64,000 nt of DNA from Bifidobacterium sp. ESL0728. Its GTDB lineage: Bacteria > Actinomycetota > Actinomycetes > Actinomycetales > Bifidobacteriaceae. The notes beneath the pieces are model-generated. The model saw only the letters and a list, made by a program, of their open reading frames with translations, ran no database searches and was not told where the DNA came from. Each line of letters starts with the position of its first letter. The stretch's first letter is position 1. The stretch lies in contig NZ_CP113925.1 of the NCBI RefSeq assembly GCF_029392015.1, forward strand, positions 1,178,001 to 1,242,000. Direction: 5' to 3'. The translations under genes were made by a program, and so were the position numbers. Shown one piece after another: positions 47,952-56,537 of the stretch.

Positions 47952-49175
47952 ATGAAAATTGATTTGCTGACCCGTGAATATCCGCCGCATATCTACGGCG
48001 GTGCCGGAGTACATGTCGAGGAATTGTCGAAAGTGCTTGCGGAACGTGCAAAGGTTACGGTACGGGCTTTTGACGGATCGAGGAAGCCTGACGAGATTCC
48101 ACAGGTTCCGGGCGGAAATTTGCGGGTGGTCGGCTATGATGTGCCCGCCGAGTTATCGCAGGACAATATGGCTTTGCAGACCTTCGGAGTCGATCTTCAA
48201 ATGGCCAACGATGTTGATGGCGACATCGCTCACGCCCATACGTGGTATGCCTGTCTTGCCGGCCGCCTAGCCCAGCAAATGCACGAAATCCCGCTCGTTG
48301 TCACCGCCCACAGCCTCGAACCGTTCCGCCCATGGAAACGCGACCAGCTTGGCGGCGGCTATAATCTGAGTTCTTGGGCCGAGCGCGACGCCTTCACTCA
48401 TGCCGACCGCGTCATCGCCGTTTCCGAAGGCATGAAACAGGATATTCACACCGCCTATCCGTCCATCGACCCTGCGAAAATCTCCGTGGTTCACAACGGC
48501 ATTACCGTCTCCGACTTTGCCACTCCAAGCCCCGATGACCCGGGTTGGAAGGTCTTCGAACGTTACCATATCGACCGCAGCAAGCCCACCTTACTGTTTG
48601 TCGGCCGGGTAACAAGGCAGAAAGGCTTGCCGTATCTTTTGCGGGCCCTTCATCTGATCGACAAGGACATTCAGGTCGTTCTGTGTGCCGGTGCCCCGGA
48701 TACCGAGGAGCTCGGAGCGGAGGTACGTTCCGCCTTTGCGGAACTGAAAGCCGAACGCGGCAATGTCATCTGGATTGAAGCGATGCTGCCACGCCCTGAG
48801 CTCAATGCTCTCGAACACGGTTGCGACGCGTTCGTTTGCCCGAGCATCTACGAGCCTCTCGGCATCGTCAATCTTGAGGCGATGGCATGCGGCCTTCCGG
48901 TGGTCGCTAGCGCGACCGGCGGGATTCCCGAGGTTGTGGTCGACGGGGTGACCGGTTATCTGGTACCGATAGAGCAGAAACGTGACGGCAGCGGCACGCC
49001 GATCCATCCTGATGATTTCATCCACGACATGGCGAAAGCCATCGACAAGCTCATGTCCGATCCCGAGCGTGCCAAGGCAATGGGCGAGGCAGGCTTCAAA
49101 CGTGCGCGAGACGAGTTCAGCTGGGAACGTATTGCCGACGAAACGATGGACGTCTATCGTGGAGTTCTGCGTTGA
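47952..49175 (+). CDS. glgA: Glycogen synthase, actinobacterial GT4 type (GlgA/GlgM)
   Basis: GT-B glycosyltransferase of 407 residues, family 4. The opening REYPPHIYGGAGVHVEELS, VVHNGI, FVGRVTRQKGLPYLLRAL and EPLGIVNLEAMACGLPVVAS are hallmarks. In actinobacteria this family is annotated GlgA, and its biochemical product may be maltose 1-phosphate (GlgM). It uses ADP- or UDP-glucose. The start ATG lacks a strong ribosome site. No other glycogen gene is adjacent. Confidence 0.87.
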   Translation: MKIDLLTREYPPHIYGGAGVHVEELSKVLAERAKVTVRAFDGSRKPDEIPQVPGGNLRVVGYDVPAELSQDNMALQTFGVDLQMANDVDGDIAHAHTWYACLAGRLAQQMHEIPLVVTAHSLEPFRPWKRDQLGGGYNLSSWAERDAFTHADRVIAVSEGMKQDIHTAYPSIDPAKISVVHNGITVSDFATPSPDDPGWKVFERYHIDRSKPTLLFVGRVTRQKGLPYLLRALHLIDKDIQVVLCAGAPDTEELGAEVRSAFAELKAERGNVIWIEAMLPRPELNALEHGCDAFVCPSIYEPLGIVNLEAMACGLPVVASATGGIPEVVVDGVTGYLVPIEQKRDGSGTPIHPDDFIHDMAKAIDKLMSDPERAKAMGEAGFKRARDEFSWERIADETMDVYRGVLR

Positions 49176-49287
49176 CAGACGTATTTTGGCCATTTGTCGC
49201 GGAAATGTTAAATTTGATATTGCAAAGGCCATTGGTTTACCGCATTTGCCAAAACCGACAGACTCGCAGAAATAAGGAAGGCACGAC

Positions 49288-49461
49288 ATGTTCCAATATG
49301 TGCTGTACGTATTGATCGCCGTCATCTTCATCGTGGCGACGGCGCTGTGCCTTTCTGCGGCTTTCGGCAGGAAACGAACGTTGCACACCTTCAAAATCGT
49401 CGTTGGCTGCTGTCTGTATTTCTTCGCCGTCATTCTTCTCGTGGCGAGTTTCCTCACCTGA
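49288..49461 (+). CDS. 57-residue membrane protein
   Basis: Small open frame preceded by AAGGAAGG six bases before the ATG. The product has two hydrophobic segments (about 4-25 and 36-56) with a basic GRKR turn between them, which suggests a helical hairpin in the membrane. It lies between glgA and an ABC ATPase on the same strand. Function unknown. Confidence 0.65.
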   Translation: MFQYVLYVLIAVIFIVATALCLSAAFGRKRTLHTFKIVVGCCLYFFAVILLVASFLT

Positions 49462-49592
49462 TTGGCCACCCAAAGGGTCATGTTTCTTCGTCACAATATG
49501 GAATGAAGCCATTTTGGGCGACTTTTCCGGATTATTCTGTGAGAACAAGAAAAATCGCGCAATAGGCGCATGACCACGATGAAGGGAAAAGA

Positions 49593-50453
49593 ATGAGTGA
49601 GGCCGTTTCAGCGCTGAAACTGAGCAATGTGGAATTTCGTAGGAACCGTCGCGTCATTCTGACCGATGTGAACCTTGACATCAAACAGGGCGAGAAATGG
49701 GTGCTTTTCGGCCCGAACGGCATCGGCAAATCCAGCCTCGTGGCCATGATGGCGACCCGCGGCTTTCCTTCGGTCGGTACCGTTGACATTCTCGGTAACC
49801 GGCTCGGCAAGGTCAACGTTTTTTCCTATCGCAATCGCATCGGTCTGAGTTCCGCGGAGCTGTCGCGTTCGTTCCCTAACCAAGAAGACCCACTCGATGT
49901 CATTTTGACGGCGTTGACCGCCACCACCGGTCGTTGGCGCGAACAGTTCACGAAGGCCGATTATGACAAGGCCCGCGGGTTCATGGCCATGTTCGGCATT
50001 GAATATCTTGAAGGAAAGCAGATGTTCAAGCTTTCGGAAGGCGAACGCACCCGCGTTTTGATTTGCCGCGCGTTGATGGGCGACCCTGATCTGCTCATTC
50101 TCGATGAGCCGACCACCGGGCTTGATTTGGGTGGTCGCGAGCTTGCGCTGCGCGCGCTGAGCGATATCGGCCGGCACGATACTGATCGTACGGTGCTGTT
50201 GGTTACGCACCGTCTTGAGGAGATCCCGCAAGGCTTCGACCATGTCGCCATCATGGGACGTATGGCCGGCAATGAAACCGACGCGCATGCCGACAACGTG
50301 GCCGGTGCCGACCCGCAGCCGGGCACGATTATCTATACGGGCGATCTCGAGCACGGCTTCACCGCCGAACGTCTGAGCCATATCTTCGGTCTGCCACTCA
50401 AAGTGACCCATGACCAGGGCCGCTGGTCGGCCTATGCCATCGAAAATAAATAA
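49593..50453 (+). CDS. Stand-alone ABC transporter ATPase
   Basis: ATPase of 286 residues. Walker A GPNGIGKSS (about 44-52), signature LSEGERTRVLICRAL (an EGE variant of SGGQ) and Walker B LLILDEPTTGLD are intact. The layout resembles ModF/YlmA-like ATPases that lack a permease partner nearby. Their role may be in metal or nucleotide-linked stress rather than transport. A short AT-rich space of about 130 bp separates it from the 57-residue membrane protein. Confidence 0.88.
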   Translation: MSEAVSALKLSNVEFRRNRRVILTDVNLDIKQGEKWVLFGPNGIGKSSLVAMMATRGFPSVGTVDILGNRLGKVNVFSYRNRIGLSSAELSRSFPNQEDPLDVILTALTATTGRWREQFTKADYDKARGFMAMFGIEYLEGKQMFKLSEGERTRVLICRALMGDPDLLILDEPTTGLDLGGRELALRALSDIGRHDTDRTVLLVTHRLEEIPQGFDHVAIMGRMAGNETDAHADNVAGADPQPGTIIYTGDLEHGFTAERLSHIFGLPLKVTHDQGRWSAYAIENK

Positions 50454-50505
50454 TTTCAAATAATATTTATCAATAAAAGAAAACCACGAGAAGAAAGAGA
50501 AAACA

Positions 50506-51510
50506 ATGAAGGTTCTCCTATACAACATCCGTCCCGAGGGGCAGGATTATGCCGACGAATGGATGAAGAACCATCCAGAGGACGAACTGGTCACGACGCC
50601 GGACGATCTGACGCTTGATACGGTCGATATGGCCAAAGGCCAAGGTTACGATGCCGTCAGCATGCAGCAGGTTCCCAATGTCGTCGAAGAGGAGATTTAC
50701 CGGAAACTGGTCGACTACGGCATCCACCACATCGCGCTGCGTACGGTCGGTTTCGATATCCTCAATATGGATTACATCAAAAAGTATCATTTTCTCGTCA
50801 CCCACACCCCGGCGTATTCGCCGCGCGCGGTGGCCGAGAACACCCTTGCCTCCACCATGTATCTGCTGCGCCATTACGGCAAGATTCTGGGCAACGAGCG
50901 GAAATGCGATTTCGTGCGTGTCTCCGAGGAAATGAGCGACGAGATCTATCACAAGACCGTCGGCATCATCGGTGTCGGCCGCATCGGTTCCGCCGTGGCC
51001 GAGCTCTTCCACGCGTTGGGTGCCACCGTCATCGGCAACGATCTGATCACCAACGCCGCCAACGACGCGTTCCTTGAATACACCGATTTCGACACCGTGG
51101 TGCGCGAGGCCGATATCCTGACGCTGCACACGCCGCTTGAGCCATACATGGTCGGCATGATCGGTGCAGAGCAGTTCAAGATGATGAAGGATACCGCGTT
51201 CATCGTCAACCAGGCGCGCGGCCCATTGATTGACACGCAGGCTCTGATCGCGGCGCTGAAGAACCACGAGATTGCCGGTGCAGCCATCGACGTCTTCGCC
51301 GAAGAAACCGGTCTGTTCATGAAACGGTTCGACAATGAGTCGCAGCTGCCGCAGTTCTACCGCGAGCTTTCTGCGATGGACAACGTCATCATCACCCCGC
51401 ATTCCGCGTTCTACACCAAGACTTCCGTGCGCAACATGGTGATGCACAGCATGACCGACGTCAAGCGCGTGACCGAAGGCAAGGAGCCGGTTTACAAGGT
51501 TGACTGCTGA
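50506..51510 (+). CDS. D-lactate dehydrogenase (2-hydroxyacid dehydrogenase)
   Basis: D-isomer-specific NAD-dependent dehydrogenase of 334 residues. GIIGVGRIGSAVAELF (about 150-165) is the Rossmann loop. Catalytic Arg is in NQARGPLIDT, Glu in FAEETGLF and His in ITPHSAFYT. The N-terminal MKVLLYNIRPEGQDYADEW and the length are typical of fermentative D-lactate dehydrogenases. Bifidobacteria usually produce L-lactate, so this may be a minor or strain-specific activity, or act on another 2-oxo acid. A terminator follows. Confidence 0.87.
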   Translation: MKVLLYNIRPEGQDYADEWMKNHPEDELVTTPDDLTLDTVDMAKGQGYDAVSMQQVPNVVEEEIYRKLVDYGIHHIALRTVGFDILNMDYIKKYHFLVTHTPAYSPRAVAENTLASTMYLLRHYGKILGNERKCDFVRVSEEMSDEIYHKTVGIIGVGRIGSAVAELFHALGATVIGNDLITNAANDAFLEYTDFDTVVREADILTLHTPLEPYMVGMIGAEQFKMMKDTAFIVNQARGPLIDTQALIAALKNHEIAGAAIDVFAEETGLFMKRFDNESQLPQFYRELSAMDNVIITPHSAFYTKTSVRNMVMHSMTDVKRVTEGKEPVYKVDC

Positions 51511-51588
51511 AACCTTTGTCTGCTTTGCTCGAACGGTTTGCAGGCGTTGTTGTGCAGCCTGGTTTATAGGCATCAGATAGATGTTAAA

Positions 51589-51650
51589 AACGAATAAGGA
51601 ATCCAAGTACATTATCGAAAGATTTGTGTGCTTGGATTTTTTATTCGTTA
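51589..51650 (+). terminator. Terminator of D-lactate dehydrogenase gene
   Basis: AATCCAAGTACA (51600-51611) pairs with TGTGCTTGGATT (51627-51638) with one G/T position, and the surrounding ACGAATAA/TTATTCGT continue the stem. A T tract follows the inner arm. Confidence 0.82.
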
Positions 51651-51745
51651 CGGCTCCATCGAGGCGACGTGAGAATATAAGGCAAGATGACGTTGGCTGG
51701 ATGTAGCCGGTCATAGTTTGTATTACGTTAAGATAGGGAGTCGGT

Positions 51746-52963
51746 ATGCCGGGACGCGGGGCGCTGCAAGCGGGGGAGAAGGTCCAGTTCACGGATCGAA
51801 AGGGCAAGAAGATTACCGACCAACTTGTCGCCGGCGGCTCCACGCAGACCGACCACGGCATCATTTTGCACGATGATGCCATTGGCTCCAGCGAAGGCAT
51901 CGTCGTCACTACCGTTACTTCCAAGCGCGAGGCACAGATAAGCGGAGGCACCCCTGGCCACGATAAGCCAAAGCCTTGGAAGGCGGCTCGGGCCATCGGT
52001 GGTTGGGATTATGCGGTCATGCGTCCGAGGCTAGCCGATTACGTGCTTTCGATGCCTCGCGGCGCGCAGATCATGTATCCGAAGGATATCGCCCAAGTCA
52101 TTCAGCTTGGTGATATCCGCAGCGGGCTCAATGTGCTGGAATCCGGTGCCGGCAGTGGTGCGATGAGCCTCAACCTGCTCGACGCCGTAGGGGAGTCCGG
52201 CCATTTGACCACCATCGAGATGCGTCCCGAATTCGCCAAGATAGCCGAGGCAAATGCGACGCTTTATTACGGCAAGCGCCCGCAATGGTGGGATTTGCTG
52301 ACCGGTGATTTCGATACGGTTGCCGCAAAACTTGCGGACAACATTGAATCTCAGGATAACGTCGCAGAAAAAGCTGCTGTACTATCTTCAGCTCCATCGA
52401 AAGATGCCAGTGACGTTAAGAGTGCGTTATTAGAATCGATTAATGATTCTGCTGTTAATTCCAATAAGTGGTCAACTTCGCCATTCGACCGTATCGTCCT
52501 CGACATGCTCGACCCGTGGAACCGGCTTGAACAGGCCTACCGCGTCATCGCACCTGGCGGTGTGCTCATCGCCTACATCACAACGACCACGCAGATGTCC
52601 CGCTTCTGCGAGGCGTTGCGCGAGGCCGGTTGCTGGACGGAGCCGGAAGTGCAGGAGACCTTCGAGCGCACGTGGAAGGCGCAGGGCCTTGCCGTGCGTC
52701 CAGACCATCAGATGATCGGCCACACCGGTTTCCTGATCGTCACCCGTGCCATGGCTCCCGGTTTCGAGGCCCTGCGTAAGCGCGACCGCGCCACCAAAGA
52801 CACCGTCACAGACATTGATTCCTTGACTCCTGAACAGCAGGCCGACCGCCTGGCAGACCTCGAACTCCGAGACATCAGCGACCGCAAGCTGCGCAAGGTG
52901 CTGCGAGATCTCGGTGATCAATTGCAAGAGATTGAACAAAAAGCAGCGAGTTGTAATTTGTAA
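51746..52963 (+). CDS. trmI: tRNA (adenine-58-N1)-methyltransferase TrmI
   Basis: SAM-dependent tRNA m1A58 methyltransferase of 405 residues. The motif ESGAGSGAMSLNLL (about 132-145) binds SAM, and FDRIVLDMLDPWNRLE is the catalytic-loop motif of the family. A polar Ser/Ala/Asp/Asn-rich insertion at about 196-246, also poorer in G/C than its surroundings, lies between these motifs and is not normal for TrmI. The C-terminal ~60 residues are charged. AGGGAG precedes the start. Confidence 0.9.
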   Translation: MPGRGALQAGEKVQFTDRKGKKITDQLVAGGSTQTDHGIILHDDAIGSSEGIVVTTVTSKREAQISGGTPGHDKPKPWKAARAIGGWDYAVMRPRLADYVLSMPRGAQIMYPKDIAQVIQLGDIRSGLNVLESGAGSGAMSLNLLDAVGESGHLTTIEMRPEFAKIAEANATLYYGKRPQWWDLLTGDFDTVAAKLADNIESQDNVAEKAAVLSSAPSKDASDVKSALLESINDSAVNSNKWSTSPFDRIVLDMLDPWNRLEQAYRVIAPGGVLIAYITTTTQMSRFCEALREAGCWTEPEVQETFERTWKAQGLAVRPDHQMIGHTGFLIVTRAMAPGFEALRKRDRATKDTVTDIDSLTPEQQADRLADLELRDISDRKLRKVLRDLGDQLQEIEQKAASCNL

Positions 52964-53211
52964 TCAATAACGAATAAGCGAAATATCTGAATGCGATCAT
53001 GCAGCGCCTTAACGTAATAAGGTATCAATAAGACAGCGGTATCGATGTGCCGGCCACTAGCGTTTCCAAGTTTGTGTGCTGTTTACGGACAGGAATATCG
53101 AAAATTTGTCTATAACTCCAATCTATAACGACACCTTAAGTGGCTTGATGCCCTTTGAACGCGGATTTTTGGTAAACTTTCGTTAGTCGTTTGTCAATCT
53201 CTGGAGGAATT

Positions 53212-55551
53212 ATGTCTGCTCTCACATCGGTTTCCGGTTTCCCGCGCATCGGGCGCGACCGAGAATTGAAGAAGGTCATCGAAGGTTATTGGAAAGGCAA
53301 GTCCGGCCTCGATGACGTACGCGCGACTGGCAAGCAGCTGCGTGCCGATCACTGGAAGCTGCAGGAAGACGCAGGAATCGACCTTATTCCCAGCAACGAT
53401 TTCAGTTATTACGACCAGATGCTCGATACCGCTATCCTCCTTAACGTCATTCCGGAACGTTACCGCCGTCTTTCCTTCGAAAATGCTGAAGACACGCTAT
53501 TCGCGATGGGCCGTGGCTATCAGGGCCCGGAAGGCGATGTTACCGCGCTGCCGATGAAGAAGTGGTTCACCACCAACTATCACTACTTGGTTCCCGAAAT
53601 CGACGCCTCCACTGAAATCAAGCTCAACTCCACCAAGCCGTTCGACGAATTCAACGAGGCCAAGGCTCAAGGCATCGTGACCAAGCCGGTGCTGATCGGC
53701 CCCTACACCTTCCTCAAGCTGGCCCGCAATCCTCAGGCCGAAGAGCTGGAACTCGACCGCGGCCTGGTCGATGCGGTTTCCGGAGTCTATGCGCAAATCG
53801 TCCGCAAGTTCGCCGAACTCGGTGCGCAATGGGTGCAGTTCGATGAGCCATACTTGGTGCTTGACAAGGAAGATGGCGACACTGAGCTTTTCAAGGCGCT
53901 CTATTCCGCCATTCTGCCGGCACGTTCCGCAGTCGCTGGCAAGAGCGTCAAAGTCCTGCTCAATACCTACTTCGGCAACATCGCCGATATCTACGAGACG
54001 GTGAATCTCTTCGAATTCGACGGCGTCGGGCTCGATCTGATCGAAGGCCGAGACGAGAATCTTTCCGCCATCGAAAAGTACGGCGTCGCCAACAACACCA
54101 CGATTTTCGCCGGCGTCATCAACGGCCGCAACATCTGGCGCAATAACTACGCGCAGAGCCTCGGCCTGCTCGACGCGCTGAAGACCAAGACCAACAACGT
54201 CGCTGTTTCGACGGCATCCTCGCTTTTGCACGTGCCATTCAGCACCGAAGGTGAGACTGGACTGAAGCCGGAAGTCTTGAAGCACTTCGCCTTCGCCGTC
54301 GAAAAGCTCGGCGAACTGGTCGACGTGGCCAAGCTTGCTGACGCCGACGATACGTTGCGTAAGGAATCGCAGACGTTGGCCGATAATCAGGCCCTGTTCG
54401 ATGGCAGTCGTGTCGCAAAAGATCCGGCCGTGGCCAAGCGCCTCGCATCGCTTACCGACAAGGACTTCGTACGCCAGCCCGCGCGTGCCGAGCGCAGGAA
54501 ACTGCAGCATGAGGAACTGAACCTTCCAGAACTGCCGACCACCACCATTGGTTCCTTCCCGCAGACCCGCGAGATCCGCTCCATGCGAGCCAGGGCGCGT
54601 AAGGGTGAAATCGACCAGAAGACCTACGACGATTTCATCGCCGGCCAGATTGATCAAGTCATCGCCCATCAGGAGCAGATTGGCCTCGACGTCTTGGTCC
54701 ACGGCGAATTCGAGCGCAACGATATGGTCGAATACTTCGGCCAGCACCTGAACGGCTACCTCTTCACCAAGAACGCTTGGGTGCAGTCCTACGGCACACG
54801 CTGCGTCAAGCCCCCCATCGTCTGGGGCGATGTCTCCCGTGCTGAGCCGATTACGGTTCGCTGGAGCAAATACGCGCAGAGCCGCACCAAGCACGTCGTC
54901 AAAGGCATGCTCACCGGCCCGGTTACGATTCTCAACTGGTCCTGGCCACGCGAGGACATCAGCAATGAACTGCAGACCCAGCAGCTGGCGCTGGCCATCC
55001 GCGATGAGGTGCTCGACCTCGAGGCCGCAGGCATCAAGGTCATCCAGATCGATGAGGCCGCGTTGCGTGAGAAGCTGCCGCTGCGCCGCTCTGACTGGCA
55101 CAAGAAGTACCTCGACTGGGCCATTCCAGCCTTCCGTCTGGTGCATTCCGCGGTGAAGCCGACCACGCAGATCCATACCCATATGTGCTACTCCGAGTTC
55201 AACGACATCATCAAGGACATCGACAATATGGATGCCGACGTGATTTCGTTCGAAGCCTCCCGTGGTGATCTGGTCGTGCTCGATGCCATTCATGACGCTC
55301 ATTTTGAGACCGAAGTCGGCCCGGGTGTCTACGACATCCATTCGCCGCGCATCCCGTCCACCAAAGAACTGGTCAATCGCATCCATGCCATCCTGAAGAA
55401 GGCCGATGCGAGTCGCGTCTGGATCAACCCCGACTGCGGGCTCAAGACTCGCGGTAACGAGGAGACCTGGCCGAGCCTCGAGCACATGGTTGAGGCCGCG
55501 AAGACGGTTCGCACCGAACTGGCCAATGATTCACAGGCCTCGCGTAACTAA
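53212..55551 (+). CDS. metE: Cobalamin-independent methionine synthase
   Basis: MetE of 779 residues, transferring methyl from methyl-tetrahydropteroyl-triglutamate to homocysteine. The N-terminal [14 protein letters not shown] is conserved. Zinc ligands appear as HTHMCYSEF (His and Cys) and [10 protein letters not shown] (Cys) in the C-terminal barrel, and the N- and C-barrels are both complete. The ATG at 53212 follows GGAGGA; a frame open from 53191 is dismissed. It is followed by metF, which supplies the methyl donor. Confidence 0.97.
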   Translation: MSALTSVSGFPRIGRDRELKKVIEGYWKGKSGLDDVRATGKQLRADHWKLQEDAGIDLIPSNDFSYYDQMLDTAILLNVIPERYRRLSFENAEDTLFAMGRGYQGPEGDVTALPMKKWFTTNYHYLVPEIDASTEIKLNSTKPFDEFNEAKAQGIVTKPVLIGPYTFLKLARNPQAEELELDRGLVDAVSGVYAQIVRKFAELGAQWVQFDEPYLVLDKEDGDTELFKALYSAILPARSAVAGKSVKVLLNTYFGNIADIYETVNLFEFDGVGLDLIEGRDENLSAIEKYGVANNTTIFAGVINGRNIWRNNYAQSLGLLDALKTKTNNVAVSTASSLLHVPFSTEGETGLKPEVLKHFAFAVEKLGELVDVAKLADADDTLRKESQTLADNQALFDGSRVAKDPAVAKRLASLTDKDFVRQPARAERRKLQHEELNLPELPTTTIGSFPQTREIRSMRARARKGEIDQKTYDDFIAGQIDQVIAHQEQIGLDVLVHGEFERNDMVEYFGQHLNGYLFTKNAWVQSYGTRCVKPPIVWGDVSRAEPITVRWSKYAQSRTKHVVKGMLTGPVTILNWSWPREDISNELQTQQLALAIRDEVLDLEAAGIKVIQIDEAALREKLPLRRSDWHKKYLDWAIPAFRLVHSAVKPTTQIHTHMCYSEFNDIIKDIDNMDADVISFEASRGDLVVLDAIHDAHFETEVGPGVYDIHSPRIPSTKELVNRIHAILKKADASRVWINPDCGLKTRGNEETWPSLEHMVEAAKTVRTELANDSQASRN

Positions 55552-55570
55552 GTAAGATCAGTATTACAGC

Positions 55571-55610
55571 CGTGTGGCCAGCATCAAGCAAAACCGATGC
55601 CGGCCACACG
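55571..55610 (+). other. Hairpin between metE and metF
   Basis: CGTGTGGCC (55571-55579) and GGCCACACG (55602-55610) form a perfect stem, extended inward by GCATC/GATGC with one mismatch. There is no T tract after it, and metF begins 19 bases downstream. It may attenuate or stabilise the transcript. Confidence 0.6.
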
Positions 55611-55629
55611 ATTTGTCACAGGAGATGTC

Positions 55630-56481
55630 ATGCATTCGCCGATTTTCTCGCTTGAGGTGTTCCCTCCCAAGCCACACGCGCCGGTAGGCACCATTTATGA
55701 TGCGCTTGACGGGCTTCAGGGCTTGAATCCTGATTTCATCTCCGTCACCTACCGTCATGGCACTCATGCCGATCGAGTCAAGACCGCGAGAATAGCGCAT
55801 GCCATCAATTATGATTATCGCATCCCAGTCGTGGCCCATCTGACCGCACTCTACAGCAGTCGGGCTTCGGTAGATGATGCCTTGAATCTCTTCCGCAAAG
55901 CGGGGGTCTTCGGTGTGCTGGCGTTGAGAGGTGATTACGTCGAAGGCAACGAACCATGCGGGGATTTCGAACATGCCAGCGATCTGGCAGCTTATATTCG
56001 CGAACATGACCCCGATATGCAGATCATGGGTGCCTGTTATCCGGAATGTCATCTTGAGTCCCCGTGTCTGGAAGATGATGTCGACAACCTCAAAAAGAAG
56101 GTCGACGCCGGCGTCACTCATCTGATCACTCAACTGTTCTACGACAACGAGGATTTCTATCGTTTCGTTGACCTGGTGCGCGCCAAGGGCATCGACGTGC
56201 CGATTGAGGCTGGCATCATGCCTGTACGCAGTGTCAAATCGATTAACAACATGACCAAGCGCAACGGTTCCAAGATTCCGCCTGCAGTGCAACGCATCGT
56301 CGACAAGTGGGGAGACGATCTGCCAAGTCTTCAACAGGCCGGCATCATCTACGCTTCCGAACAGATCGCGGACCTTGTGGCGCACGGAGTCGACGGCATC
56401 CATCTTTATACCATGAACCGTCCGGCACTTGCCCGTCGGATATGGTCCAATGTGGAGTCGCTGTTTAAGGTAGTCGAATAG
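55630..56481 (+). CDS. metF: Methylenetetrahydrofolate reductase
   Basis: FAD enzyme of 283 residues that reduces 5,10-methylene-THF to 5-methyl-THF for MetE. FSLEVFPPK is the usual opening with the catalytic Glu. The motif HLTALYSSR and the stretch GACYPECH fit the MetF family. I start at ATG 55630 because of AGGAG just upstream; an ATG at 55597 gives an unconserved 11-residue extension. Separated from metE by a hairpin, so expression may be adjusted there. Confidence 0.94.
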   Translation: MHSPIFSLEVFPPKPHAPVGTIYDALDGLQGLNPDFISVTYRHGTHADRVKTARIAHAINYDYRIPVVAHLTALYSSRASVDDALNLFRKAGVFGVLALRGDYVEGNEPCGDFEHASDLAAYIREHDPDMQIMGACYPECHLESPCLEDDVDNLKKKVDAGVTHLITQLFYDNEDFYRFVDLVRAKGIDVPIEAGIMPVRSVKSINNMTKRNGSKIPPAVQRIVDKWGDDLPSLQQAGIIYASEQIADLVAHGVDGIHLYTMNRPALARRIWSNVESLFKVVE

Positions 56482-56537
56482 TTCGTGCGGCCGCCGAGTC
56501 TGCAAACAAAAGCGTGGCCCGGTTGTAGATTGGGGTT

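Noticed and set aside
53497-55485. 662-codon frame antisense to metE
   Set aside because: Shadow of the metE codon bias; no ribosome site or family.
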